In this document: in pieces, positions 6,924 through 14,527 of the stretch
Numbering within the stretch: position 1 is the first letter of the stretch
How the letters are laid out: the number at the start of each line of letters is the position of its first letter
Origin: a virus
Virus record (IMG/VR): IMGVR_UViG_3300025849_000134
Location: 1 to 32,077 of that record
Reading direction: 5' to 3' (one strand)
Length of the DNA: 32,077 nt
Translations under genes and position numbers: made by a program
The notes under the pieces: model-generated
Databases searched by the model: none
What the model was told of the DNA's origin: nothing
What the model saw: the letters and a program-made list of their open reading frames with translations, nothing else

Positions 6924-7664
6924 ATGAATAATGAAACATCAACAACCGATACTCAAGCTGTAGAATCCATGGATGGGGTTCAAGCAGAGGGACAACAAGA
7001 AGGTACTTTAGAAGGAAATGAAAGTATGAATTGGGAAAAAGAAGCTAAAAAGTTTCAGTCTATGTATGATAGAGCTGAATCTGATAAAAAGCACCTTACT
7101 CAGTACAAGCCATTAATTGACTTACTAGAGCAACGACCAGACTTAGTAGAAACTCTAAGAGATAACATTGTCGGAAATAATGGTGATAAAAAACAAGCTG
7201 AAGCACAACAGCTAAACGAAGACGAGTTCAATCCGTGGGATGCGTATAATAAACCTGGTTCTTCATCATACGAATATCGTGTGGGACAAGAAGAAAACAG
7301 AATAAACAGTGCAGTGCAAAATGCTATGAAAGGCCAAGAGCAAAGACAGTTTTTAAATAATACTGTTAACAAGTTAAAGAATGAGTTTGGAATGCAAGAA
7401 AATGAAGTCCAAGAATTTATGGAATTTACTTCTGCACCAAAAGACTCTGTTCCTCTAGACAATCTGGTTAAGTTATTTAAAATGAATAAAGGTGAATATA
7501 AAGAACCTGTTATTCAAAAACCAGATACATCTAACCAAGCAAGAACCGCAGGGGTATTGCAAGGTGGAGCGGCTCCTACTAAATCTGAACAAGATGGAAT
7601 GTGGGACCAGATTCTTAATGCAGCTCAGACTGGTAGCATTAGCAAAGGAATAAAACGTAAATAA
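6924..7664 (+). CDS. Putative scaffold protein (246 aa)
   Basis: Scaffolding proteins fill the procapsid during assembly and leave before DNA enters. This protein lies exactly between portal and major capsid genes, is acidic and Gln/Glu-rich, has a disordered N-terminus, a coiled-coil-prone middle (about 35-75 and 130-160), and a short basic C-terminal tail ending GIKRK. A basic C-terminal segment is the usual capsid-binding part of scaffolds. The sequence itself is not strongly diagnostic, so the call rests on position and composition. The start follows GAAGGAG and lies 2 nt after the portal stop. Confidence 0.75.
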   Translation: MNNETSTTDTQAVESMDGVQAEGQQEGTLEGNESMNWEKEAKKFQSMYDRAESDKKHLTQYKPLIDLLEQRPDLVETLRDNIVGNNGDKKQAEAQQLNEDEFNPWDAYNKPGSSSYEYRVGQEENRINSAVQNAMKGQEQRQFLNNTVNKLKNEFGMQENEVQEFMEFTSAPKDSVPLDNLVKLFKMNKGEYKEPVIQKPDTSNQARTAGVLQGGAAPTKSEQDGMWDQILNAAQTGSISKGIKRK

Positions 7665-7677
7665 ATAGGAGAATACA

Positions 7678-9045
7678 ATGGCAATAAGCGGACAAATTAA
7701 GTCAACAAACTTGACTGCTGCTACTACTGCTGCTGATTATGGAGTTGCTCCAGATAGAAGAAGATTATATAACTTTTCTGATAGGATTGCTGAACTAGCA
7801 CCTGAAGAAAGTCCTTTCTTCGTATACCTGAGTAAAACCGCAAAACTTCCTACGGATGATTCTTTGTTTCGTTATCTAGAAGATAGAACAAAGATTAATT
7901 ATACAAGTAGAGAGTTTTTATTAAAAGGCAACCACGATAGTAGTGCAGTACAAGTAGCTGGAGATATAGTAGCTTTTACTGTAGATACAGCTGACGGAGC
8001 TGCAGTAGACTTCCTTGTTAAAGGGATGGTCTTTGCAGTTAGAACACTTGGAGGTTCAGAAGGGGATGCAACTTACGCTAACATTATAGTTAGAGTAGAA
8101 GATGCACCTGTTCAAAATTCTGCTGATACAACTTTCACTGGTAAAGTGATTTCTGTATCATCAACAGCAACTAATGCAAATAAACTTTTAGATAATAAAA
8201 AAGGACAAATCATTGGTACAGCTTACGCAGAAGGTTCTGGGTCACCAGATGTTTTCTCAGACAGTTTAGAAGATAATTATGGGTATACCCAGATTTTCAA
8301 AACAGCTGCTGAGATTTCAAACACAGCATATGCAACACAACTACGTGGAGTATCTAACGAGTTTGAAAGAGTGTTAGCTCAAAAAATGAGAGAACACAAA
8401 ATCGATATGGAAAGAGCATTTCTTTTCAATCAAAAAGCAAAAGTAGGCGGAGTACAATACTCAGAAGGTCTAGTAGGTCACATCATTAAAAACAGTACAG
8501 TAGTAGCTGGAACTAACAACTTATCTTATGAGTCAGGTAAAGCATACTTCAGAACTGCACAAGCTTCAGAGCTTACTTACGATAGACTTTTATCAGACTT
8601 TGAAGTATTGTTTGACCCAGCTAGAGGCGGAAGTAACGAAAGATTAGCATTAGCTTCTCTTCCTGTTATCTCTTTCTTTAACAAAATGGGTAACGGCTCA
8701 TTTTCTGATATATCAACTGCTAGCACACAATACCAAATAAATATGGATGAACTATCAGGACAGTATGGTCACCAGTTAATGGAGATTAATACAGTTCACG
8801 GTTCAGTATTCCTAGTGAAAGAACCTCTATTTAGAGGACATTCATCTGGTATGATGGCTATGGCTGATATGAGTAAACTATACTACAGACCATTAGTAGG
8901 TAACGGAATCAATCGTGATACTCAAGTCATGACGAATGTACAAAGTGCAGACGAAGACTTAAGAAAAGATATGATTCTTACTGAAGCTGGACTAGAAGTA
9001 TGTCTACCAGAATCACATTACTTAATTAATTTAGAAGGAGTGTAA
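7678..9045 (+). CDS. Major capsid protein (455 aa)
   Basis: The shell protein of the head. It follows the scaffold gene, has a strong AGGAG site, and contains the N-terminal pattern DRIAELAPEESPFFVYLSK (about residues 36-54), close to the LxPxExPF motif of SU10-type HK97-fold capsid proteins (DUF5309 group). Later segments include a helix with AAEISNTAYATQLRG and ERVLAQKMREHKIDMERAFL (about 212-260), probably the spine helix, and a beta-rich C-terminal half. An HK97 fold is inferred. There is no sign of a cleaved N-terminal scaffold domain, consistent with the separate scaffold gene. Confidence 0.85.
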   Translation: MAISGQIKSTNLTAATTAADYGVAPDRRRLYNFSDRIAELAPEESPFFVYLSKTAKLPTDDSLFRYLEDRTKINYTSREFLLKGNHDSSAVQVAGDIVAFTVDTADGAAVDFLVKGMVFAVRTLGGSEGDATYANIIVRVEDAPVQNSADTTFTGKVISVSSTATNANKLLDNKKGQIIGTAYAEGSGSPDVFSDSLEDNYGYTQIFKTAAEISNTAYATQLRGVSNEFERVLAQKMREHKIDMERAFLFNQKAKVGGVQYSEGLVGHIIKNSTVVAGTNNLSYESGKAYFRTAQASELTYDRLLSDFEVLFDPARGGSNERLALASLPVISFFNKMGNGSFSDISTASTQYQINMDELSGQYGHQLMEINTVHGSVFLVKEPLFRGHSSGMMAMADMSKLYYRPLVGNGINRDTQVMTNVQSADEDLRKDMILTEAGLEVCLPESHYLINLEGV

Positions 9046-9046
9046 G

Positions 9047-9517
9047 ATGGCTAGAAGTAACGTACTTAATAGTAGTAGTGGACAATATGGTAAACAGTAT
9101 AAAGAGTGGATTGTAGAAGCAGTAACTGCTGATAAGACATTAGATGCAGACGATTCAGGAAAACTATTCGTAGTTAATCCTGCTGCAGAAACTACTTTAA
9201 CACTTCCATCTGTTTCATTTAAAGGATGGAATTGTACTGTCGTACTAACTGAAGGAATTGCAGCAACTGATGGTTCTATGAACAACGTTGTTAACATTGC
9301 TTTAGGTCAAGGCGATAACATTGGACAAGCACACGAAGTAGATGGTGCAGCTGGTAACTTTGCAGTTACTGGTGACGATTTCTTTGTGTTTACTGCTGCA
9401 GCTACCCCAGGAGATAGAGTTGAACTTATCTCTGATGGTACTCAGTGGATTATCCAAGCGTTTGTTAAAGACCTTAGTGATGCTGATTTCTCAGCTAACG
9501 CTACAACTATAGCATAA
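9047..9517 (+). CDS. Putative capsid decoration or head-associated protein (156 aa)
   Basis: A 156-aa beta-rich protein, Ala/Thr/Val/Asp-rich with one Cys. It starts one base after the capsid gene stop behind an AAGGAG site inside that gene's end. The body reads like a jelly-roll or beta-sandwich: alternating hydrophobic segments such as KLFVVNPAAETTLTLPSV and a final WIIQAFV strand. It resembles small domains seen in phage head fibres and decoration proteins. It is the last gene before a large hairpin (9540-9590), so it probably shares the capsid transcript. The precise role is not proven. Confidence 0.55.
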   Translation: MARSNVLNSSSGQYGKQYKEWIVEAVTADKTLDADDSGKLFVVNPAAETTLTLPSVSFKGWNCTVVLTEGIAATDGSMNNVVNIALGQGDNIGQAHEVDGAAGNFAVTGDDFFVFTAAATPGDRVELISDGTQWIIQAFVKDLSDADFSANATTIA

Positions 9518-9539
9518 ACCAATCCGTGAGGATTAACAG

Positions 9540-9590
9540 TTTGGGTACTGTGGGGTTATACGTAAAAAGGTGTAACCCCAAACACCCAAA
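9540..9590 (+). terminator. Two-tier hairpin closing the capsid transcript
   Basis: Inner stem TGGGGTTATAC (9551-9561) with GTGTAACCCCA (9570-9580), 11 pairs including one G-U, loop of eight. Outer stem TTTGGGT (9540-9546) with ACCCAAA (9584-9590), 7 pairs, separated by a small internal loop. AGAATTTTAAAAC follows, giving a short T-tract. A terminator or attenuator after the highly expressed capsid genes is the likely role. A small hairpin AATCC-GTGA-GGATT lies just upstream (9520-9533). Confidence 0.75.
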
Positions 9591-9618
9591 AGAATTTTAA
9601 AACTAATAGGAGAATAAA

Positions 9619-9816
9619 ATGGCAGATTATAATACAATTACAAAAGTAATTATTAATGATATCAGTCCAGCAGCAAGTGATGTAGCAGGTTCTTTAGCTA
9701 AAGAAATAAATGACTACATTCAAACTTTAGACAGCACTGACAATGCTATTGTAGATATACAATCAGTAAAGTTAGATGCAACTAGAATTGCATATATTGT
9801 TGTATCTACTGGATAG
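9619..9816 (+). CDS. Small protein of unknown function (65 aa)
   Basis: Not recognised. A 65-aa neutral-to-acidic protein with an amphipathic middle helix (EINDYIQTLDSTDNA) and a C-terminal strand-like stretch RIAYIVVSTG. A strong TAGGAG site precedes it, and it is the first gene after the capsid terminator. It ends with TAG immediately followed by TAA and then the next gene's ATG in the same frame. In position it resembles small head or neck accessory proteins, but that is only context. Confidence 0.65.
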   Translation: MADYNTITKVIINDISPAASDVAGSLAKEINDYIQTLDSTDNAIVDIQSVKLDATRIAYIVVSTG

Positions 9817-9819
9817 TAA

Positions 9820-10077
9820 ATGAAAGAGTGTCAACATTGTAATGAGCCTAATCATGGGGGACATTTTAATTGTCCTTCTTGCGGGTTGAGAGCACATCCT
9901 GCAAAATGGAGTACTCAGTTTGTTTTAAGAGATTCTCCAATGGCAACTGCTATTAGAAAAGACCAAATAGATTTTGGAACTATGAGTATGGATAAACATA
10001 TAGAAAGAACCAATAAAAAGAATAAACAAGAACGTGCTAAAAAAGTAGATAGCATGATATTTGGAAAGGATAAATAA
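9820..10077 (+). CDS. Zinc-ribbon protein (85 aa)
   Basis: An 85-aa protein whose first 25 residues form a CxxC...CxxC zinc ribbon: C4, C7, C18 and C21. The remainder is basic and helical, ending in a Lys/Arg-rich tail. Zinc ribbons of this kind bind nucleic acid or act as small structural knobs. Two stops (TAGTAA) separate it from the gene before, in the same frame. No clear AGGAG precedes it, so coupled translation is likely. Two basic genes sit together here (this one and the 36-aa peptide), suggesting nucleic-acid contact in the head, by inference. Confidence 0.65.
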   Translation: MKECQHCNEPNHGGHFNCPSCGLRAHPAKWSTQFVLRDSPMATAIRKDQIDFGTMSMDKHIERTNKKNKQERAKKVDSMIFGKDK

Positions 10078-10187
10078 TGTACGGAACAATCAAAAGCTCA
10101 AAGCTTAATGGAAAAAGAAGAAAAAATGCTATGAGTAAAAAAAAGAAAAAGAAAGTAGTAAGAAAAAAGAAAGCTTATAAAAAATGA
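10077..10187 (+). CDS. Very basic 36-aa peptide
   Basis: A 36-codon gene in the gap between the zinc-ribbon gene and the transglycosylase-like gene. It starts at a TAATG overlap and ends in an ATGA overlap with the next gene, so both ends show translational coupling. Composition is extreme: 15 Lys and 3 Arg in 36 residues and no Asp or Glu. This suits binding to DNA or to an acidic partner, for example packaged DNA. Alternatively it could act only as a coupling leader. No family is recognised. Confidence 0.6.
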   Translation: MYGTIKSSKLNGKRRKNAMSKKKKKKVVRKKKAYKK

Positions 10188-11005
10188 ATGAAGAATTACT
10201 AAAGCAAATAAGAGAAGCACTTCAGTCTATGGGAGAAAAGGTAGAAAATATGGAGCCTCAAGACCTTTTAGATATGTACCAAGATACAGTTTTACCGTAT
10301 AAAGAAGGTTCTGGATTAGAAATGTTTAATAAGTTTTTTACTTTAGATAATAAAGAAGCTAATGGTGCTGTAAATACAGAACAATCAATAAGTATGAGGC
10401 TTGTAAATAAAACATTAGATAGACTTAAAATGAAAGACAACCCAGAAACTAAAATAAATGAAATGGATATTTTTAGAGAAAATATTGATAAATTTATGAA
10501 AAGTACTCTTTTATCAGAAAGTAGTGGAAATTATAAAGCAGAGTCTGAATCTTCCACAGCTAGCGGCGGTTTTCAATTTCTTAAAGGTCCAGATGAATAT
10601 GTTCAAGGAAAAAATCCTGCAAGTATTACTGCAATTAATAGACTAGAAAATTATCTTGGGGAAGAAGTTCCATTTGGAGAAGATTTTAGAGAGTCAAGAC
10701 AAGCTAGCTTATTACAACCTTCAGACCAAGATGCTTTATTTTTAGGAAATTTTCTTGCAGCTCCAGGAAGTGATAAATATTTACAAGGAATATTTGAAGG
10801 AGACATGGAAACCGCTATAAATGCGTATTTAGATATACACCATACAAATCCAGCAAATGATGCAGGAGCAAGTAAACAACAAGTGCTAGATAATGCACGT
10901 AGAGCTTTTTCCTCAATTTACTTTCCACCACTTAAATCAACAGATAGTATTATGAATAATGATATGAGTACATTAGAAGATATGTATAAAAAAAGGAATA
11001 ACTAA
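10184..11005 (+). CDS. Lytic transglycosylase-like virion protein (273 aa)
   Basis: Probably a murein-cutting enzyme of the lysozyme-like/SLT fold used to pierce peptidoglycan at infection. Seen: E112 within SESSGNY (111-117), followed by SSTASGGFQF (123-132). These correspond to the family's catalytic ESxG and GxxQF motifs, and later helices include AINAYLDIHH. The first 100 residues are a helical, acidic extension without a signal peptide. Location among head-tail genes, not the lysis genes, suggests a virion-bound enzyme. The start at 10184 overlaps the previous stop (ATGA); a second ATG at 10188 is out of frame. An alternative is a degenerate lysozyme fold with only a structural role. Confidence 0.6.
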   Translation: MNEELLKQIREALQSMGEKVENMEPQDLLDMYQDTVLPYKEGSGLEMFNKFFTLDNKEANGAVNTEQSISMRLVNKTLDRLKMKDNPETKINEMDIFRENIDKFMKSTLLSESSGNYKAESESSTASGGFQFLKGPDEYVQGKNPASITAINRLENYLGEEVPFGEDFRESRQASLLQPSDQDALFLGNFLAAPGSDKYLQGIFEGDMETAINAYLDIHHTNPANDAGASKQQVLDNARRAFSSIYFPPLKSTDSIMNNDMSTLEDMYKKRNN

Positions 11006-13584
11006 TGGCAGAAACATTTAAAAACCAAGTAGATGCTTTAACAGGTTTTGCTAGCACAGAAGACGATGCGTTATCTGATTGGTTAACTGCAGGTGCTCGT
11101 TCTATTATGAGCATATTGCCTGGTAGCACTCTTCAAAGAGTTGCTTCTACTGATGGCTTTACAAATACGATTGACGTAGAAGGTAAAAAAATAGTATCAG
11201 TTACAAGAAAAGATAATAACAATAGTAGTTATCATATGCCTTGTAGACAATTATTACCAAGCCAAAGAGGTAGAGTTGTAGATTCATCTTATATGGAATT
11301 TGCTTCTACTAGTGACCCTGCTTATGTAATTGAAGGAGATGTATTACAAACATATCCTGCTAGTGCAGCATCAACTGACAGCTCACTAACTTATATAAAT
11401 ATGGCAATTACTGTAGCACATGGAGATAGTGCAATAGCTAACTTTCCAGATGAAGGAGAAAGTGCGGTAGTATTATATGCAGCAAGAAATAGCATTCAAA
11501 GATTAATGAATAATATACAAACTAACTCAGACATTACTACTGCTTTAACTGCAGTAAATACAGAGTTAGATGAAACTCAAGCTATATGCGACTTAATTAA
11601 TACGCAGGTAGACACTGCAGTAACAGAGCTAGCAGAGACAGCAGTTAATGTAGACTCAAACGTAGATACAGCTTTAGCTGCAATGACCACTGCTGCAGGA
11701 AGAATTAATACAGCGGTAGGTTTAGCAAATGCAGAATTTGATAAAAGCGATGCATTATTAGATTTAGGAGAGGCTGACACAGAAGGAGATGTTAATACTG
11801 CCTTAACAGCAATTAATACAGAATTAGATGAATTACAATCTATAGCAGATAATATTCATACTGAAGTAGCATTAATAAATGCTCAGTCAGATTCTGCTCT
11901 TACTGAAATAGGATTAGCTAATGCTGAAGTAGACAAGATGGCAGCAGAGACTGCTTTAGATAATGCAGAATTAGACTTAGCTAAAGTAGAATTAGCAGAA
12001 GCAGCGGTCTTAGTTGATTCTGGTATAGATACAGCTAGTGCAGCTATTAACACTGCGGCAGATAAAATGGATGCTGCAGTAGAGTTGGCTAATGGTCAGT
12101 TTGACCAAGCTGTTTTAGAATCTGCTCAAGCAGAGTTAGAAGCAGATGATAGTGCAGTAGCAACAGCTTTAACAGCTATAAACACTCAAGTAGATGCAGC
12201 GGTAGCTTTAATAACTGCAGACCCTGGAGTAACAGATAGATTAGCAGCTGGAGAAGCTGCAGTAGATTTAGCAGCAGCTGAAATAGTATTAGCAAAAGCA
12301 GAAGCTGCAGAGATAGCAACTCAAACAGATAATAGTGGAGACTTTGAAACAGCGTTAGATGCTATAAATACTGCTGTAGATAAATTTCAAGCAGCAAGTG
12401 GTGACCCTGCATTATTTGGAGATGAAGATGTTTATACAACTGGTGTAGGATTTACTAAGGTAAAGGATGCATTAGATAACGCACAAAATATTGTAGATGA
12501 TGGTGCTAACTCTCCAACTGGTAATGCAGCAGGCGATGCAGCAACTTATTTATTTACAGAAGAAGATGTAGAATTAATGAATGGTGCTTTGTCTATTGCA
12601 CAAACAGAACAAAATAGAGCACAGATACATATACAAGAATTTCAAGCTAAAGTTTCAGGACTGTCTGCAGAAATAAATGGATTTGCTACTGAGGTATCTT
12701 CAAGAGCAACATTTACTGGAGCAAAAGGACAAGCAGTTCAAGCACATATCGCTACTGCACAAAATCGTTTATCAGAAGCACAGGCTGAAATAGCCTTAGC
12801 TAATGGATACAATGGTGCAATAGGAGCTTACATTAGTGCTGCACAAGGATACGGCTCTGAAGTGCAAGCATACTTAGCTACAACTCAAATGTTTATTAAT
12901 ACAACAGGAAATAGAATTAATGCTGGTAATGCATTTTTAGCAGAAGCTAATGCAAGAGCAGGAGAAGCTCAAACCTATATGGGTGAAGTAAGTGCTAAAG
13001 CATCTCAAGTGCAAGCACAGATTAGTGTTGCACAAGGGTATATACAAAATGGAGCTGGATTTTCTAGAGTTGCTGATAGTTTTGCAAAAGCAGCACAAGG
13101 ATATTTAGGAACAGCTGGAACATTTTTATCTGCAGGGCAAGGGTTTGCATCTACAGCACAGGGATATGCTAATGAAATTCAATCTAAATTAGGAATAGCA
13201 TCAGGATATGGTAATGAAATAAGTGCTAGATTAGCACAGGCTCAAGCTAAAAGAGAAGAGTCTAATTCTAGATTACAGACTGGTAATGCTTATTTATCAG
13301 AAGCACAGATGGCAGTAAACGAAGTAAACTCTTATGGAGCAGAAGTTACACAAAGACTACAACAAGTAGGTGTTCAAGGTAATGTTGCTATTTCTTATAT
13401 ATCTGCAGCTCAAGGGTATTCTAATGAGATACAAACTAAGATTGGAATTGCTTCAGGATATTTACAAGAAATGCAAGGAAGAGTTGCTGTGGATAATGCA
13501 AAATATACTTGGTATACACAGCAGTATCAAATGTTAGACGCTCAATATAAAGAACAAATTCAAACACTACAGGCATCTGCATAA
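11005..13584 (+). CDS. Ala-rich helical fibre-like structural protein (859 aa)
   Basis: A long structural protein in three parts. Residues 1-165 are a mixed globular domain, probably the virion anchor. Residues about 175-465 are Ala/Asp/Thr-rich helices with several variants of a TALTAINTELDE unit (near 179, 265, 387 and 449). Residues about 546-833 are an unbroken train of heptads in which every seventh residue is bulky (Tyr, Phe, Arg or Lys) and most others are Ala, Gly, Ser, Gln or Asn. The length and phasing predict a long rod, most likely a trimeric coiled-coil fibre or whisker. A tape-measure role is less likely because no long-tail genes are present. Start at a TAATG junction. The gene is exceptionally rich in GCA/GCT. 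Confidence 0.65.
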   Translation: MAETFKNQVDALTGFASTEDDALSDWLTAGARSIMSILPGSTLQRVASTDGFTNTIDVEGKKIVSVTRKDNNNSSYHMPCRQLLPSQRGRVVDSSYMEFASTSDPAYVIEGDVLQTYPASAASTDSSLTYINMAITVAHGDSAIANFPDEGESAVVLYAARNSIQRLMNNIQTNSDITTALTAVNTELDETQAICDLINTQVDTAVTELAETAVNVDSNVDTALAAMTTAAGRINTAVGLANAEFDKSDALLDLGEADTEGDVNTALTAINTELDELQSIADNIHTEVALINAQSDSALTEIGLANAEVDKMAAETALDNAELDLAKVELAEAAVLVDSGIDTASAAINTAADKMDAAVELANGQFDQAVLESAQAELEADDSAVATALTAINTQVDAAVALITADPGVTDRLAAGEAAVDLAAAEIVLAKAEAAEIATQTDNSGDFETALDAINTAVDKFQAASGDPALFGDEDVYTTGVGFTKVKDALDNAQNIVDDGANSPTGNAAGDAATYLFTEEDVELMNGALSIAQTEQNRAQIHIQEFQAKVSGLSAEINGFATEVSSRATFTGAKGQAVQAHIATAQNRLSEAQAEIALANGYNGAIGAYISAAQGYGSEVQAYLATTQMFINTTGNRINAGNAFLAEANARAGEAQTYMGEVSAKASQVQAQISVAQGYIQNGAGFSRVADSFAKAAQGYLGTAGTFLSAGQGFASTAQGYANEIQSKLGIASGYGNEISARLAQAQAKREESNSRLQTGNAYLSEAQMAVNEVNSYGAEVTQRLQQVGVQGNVAISYISAAQGYSNEIQTKIGIASGYLQEMQGRVAVDNAKYTWYTQQYQMLDAQYKEQIQTLQASA
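12640..13503 (+). repeat. Strict heptad repeat within the 859-aa protein
   Basis: Codons for residues 546-833. Reading every seventh residue from 602 to 833 gives 20 aromatics and 11 Lys/Arg in 34 positions, without one insertion or deletion. The preceding seven positions back to 546 are F, L, F, R, K, H and R with one E. The two likely core positions in each heptad (the next residue and the fourth after the bulky one) are Ile, Leu, Val, Ala or Gly. Confidence 0.75.
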
Positions 13585-13763
13585 TGGCTAATCTTGGAAC
13601 AGACTGGACAAAAGTAACAAGCATGGAAGATTCTACTTCCTGGTCAAAAGAATTAAGTTCTGCAATATCTACAACGTGGTCAAGAGTATTAGTGTTCTTT
13701 AGCTTGTGGCAAAATGCAGATGAAGAGTGGGAAAATGTAACATCAATGTATGAGGAAATGTAA
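13584..13763 (+). CDS. Small Trp-rich protein (59 aa)
   Basis: A 59-codon gene fitting exactly between the 859-aa protein and the adaptor gene, with TAATG overlaps at both ends. It has five Trp (8, 20, 32, 42 and 49), spaced about every 7-12 residues, and a short hydrophobic stretch RVLVFFSLW (34-42). No family is recognised. Small Trp-rich proteins of this kind are common in marine phage structural operons and may be minor virion parts, but I cannot assign a role. Confidence 0.65.
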   Translation: MANLGTDWTKVTSMEDSTSWSKELSSAISTTWSRVLVFFSLWQNADEEWENVTSMYEEM

Positions 13764-14068
13764 TGGCAGCAATAGAATTTAACGCTAAAGAAATATATAG
13801 TAGAGTGCTTCAAGCAGTTCCTGGAGTATCAGAAAACTATGTTATAAATTTAATTAACGAAGCTTTAGTTGATATGGGTAAGTATTCTGTTCAAATAGAA
13901 TGGGCAAAAACAAACTTAGTTCACAACCAACTATGGTATGGATTAGATGACAACAGAGATATAACTGTAAACAAAGTTTTTAAGTGTAGTATTTTAAACT
14001 CTGATGGAGAGTATATAAGAATACCACGACTAGTAAATCAAGATATTAAAATAACAGATACGGAATAA
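13763..14068 (+). CDS. Head-tail adaptor, N-terminal half (101 aa)
   Basis: A 101-aa protein with a helical start (FNAKEIYSRVLQAVPGVSENYVINLINEALVDMG) and a beta-rich end (about 65-95). This is the start expected of podoviral adaptor/tail-tube proteins that attach beneath the portal. It stops at a single TAA at 14066-14068. The next reading frame continues in the same phase after one AAA codon with ATG. The missing second half of an adaptor (a WxxxGDKLAI strand and helical C-terminus) is precisely what the next frame encodes. Either the gene was split into two coupled subunits, or the TAA is read through, or it is a sequence error. Confidence 0.6.
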   Translation: MAAIEFNAKEIYSRVLQAVPGVSENYVINLINEALVDMGKYSVQIEWAKTNLVHNQLWYGLDDNRDITVNKVFKCSILNSDGEYIRIPRLVNQDIKITDTE

Positions 14069-14071
14069 AAA

Positions 14072-14524
14072 ATGGCAGCAATAAGCAGTGATTACAAAGA
14101 CCCTTCAGACTCATTTGTATGGTGGGTTGAAGGCGATAAGCTAGCAATAGCTACAACTAAAGATGATGGTGGGACTACAGAAACAGCAGAAGGTCAATAC
14201 AAAGCTGTGCACATTGGCTCTAGTGGAGATGTAATTACAAATGGGTTATTAATTTCTTATGATGCAGAGCCTGATAAGTTAAGCTCAATTACAGATACTA
14301 TAGATGTAGACAATGCTTTACAACCTGCGTTAATAGACTATGTAAAAGCTAAAGCTTTAATGGATGCGGCTGCAAGAACAAATGACCCAAACATAGCACA
14401 AATAAGAATGGCTTCTGGGCAACAATGTTTAGCAAACTATAAAGAAAGTATACAAAAATTTGGTGCAAAGAAAAGAGATAAAACAGGTGGAACACGAGCT
14501 GTTGTTCCAGCAAACTTTAGGTAA
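14072..14524 (+). CDS. Head-tail adaptor, C-terminal half (150 aa)
   Basis: A 150-aa protein with SFVWWVEGDKLAIATT (about 13-28), a strand-turn region containing LLISYDAEPDKL (about 64-75), and a helical domain with LQPALIDYVKAKALMDAA (about 88-105). The last two segments match the C-terminal half of phage adaptor/connector proteins, in which a bundle of helices packs against the portal. It is in the same frame as the preceding 101-aa frame, separated only by TAA-AAA. No AGGAG site precedes its ATG, so it depends on coupling or readthrough. The tail is basic (KKRDKTGGTR). Confidence 0.6.
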   Translation: MAAISSDYKDPSDSFVWWVEGDKLAIATTKDDGGTTETAEGQYKAVHIGSSGDVITNGLLISYDAEPDKLSSITDTIDVDNALQPALIDYVKAKALMDAAARTNDPNIAQIRMASGQQCLANYKESIQKFGAKKRDKTGGTRAVVPANFR

Positions 14525-14527
14525 AAT

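Noticed and set aside
11005-13584. Tape-measure protein
   Set aside because: Length and helicity would allow it, but no tail tube, sheath, chaperone frameshift pair or baseplate genes are present, and the portal and nozzle types point to a short tail.
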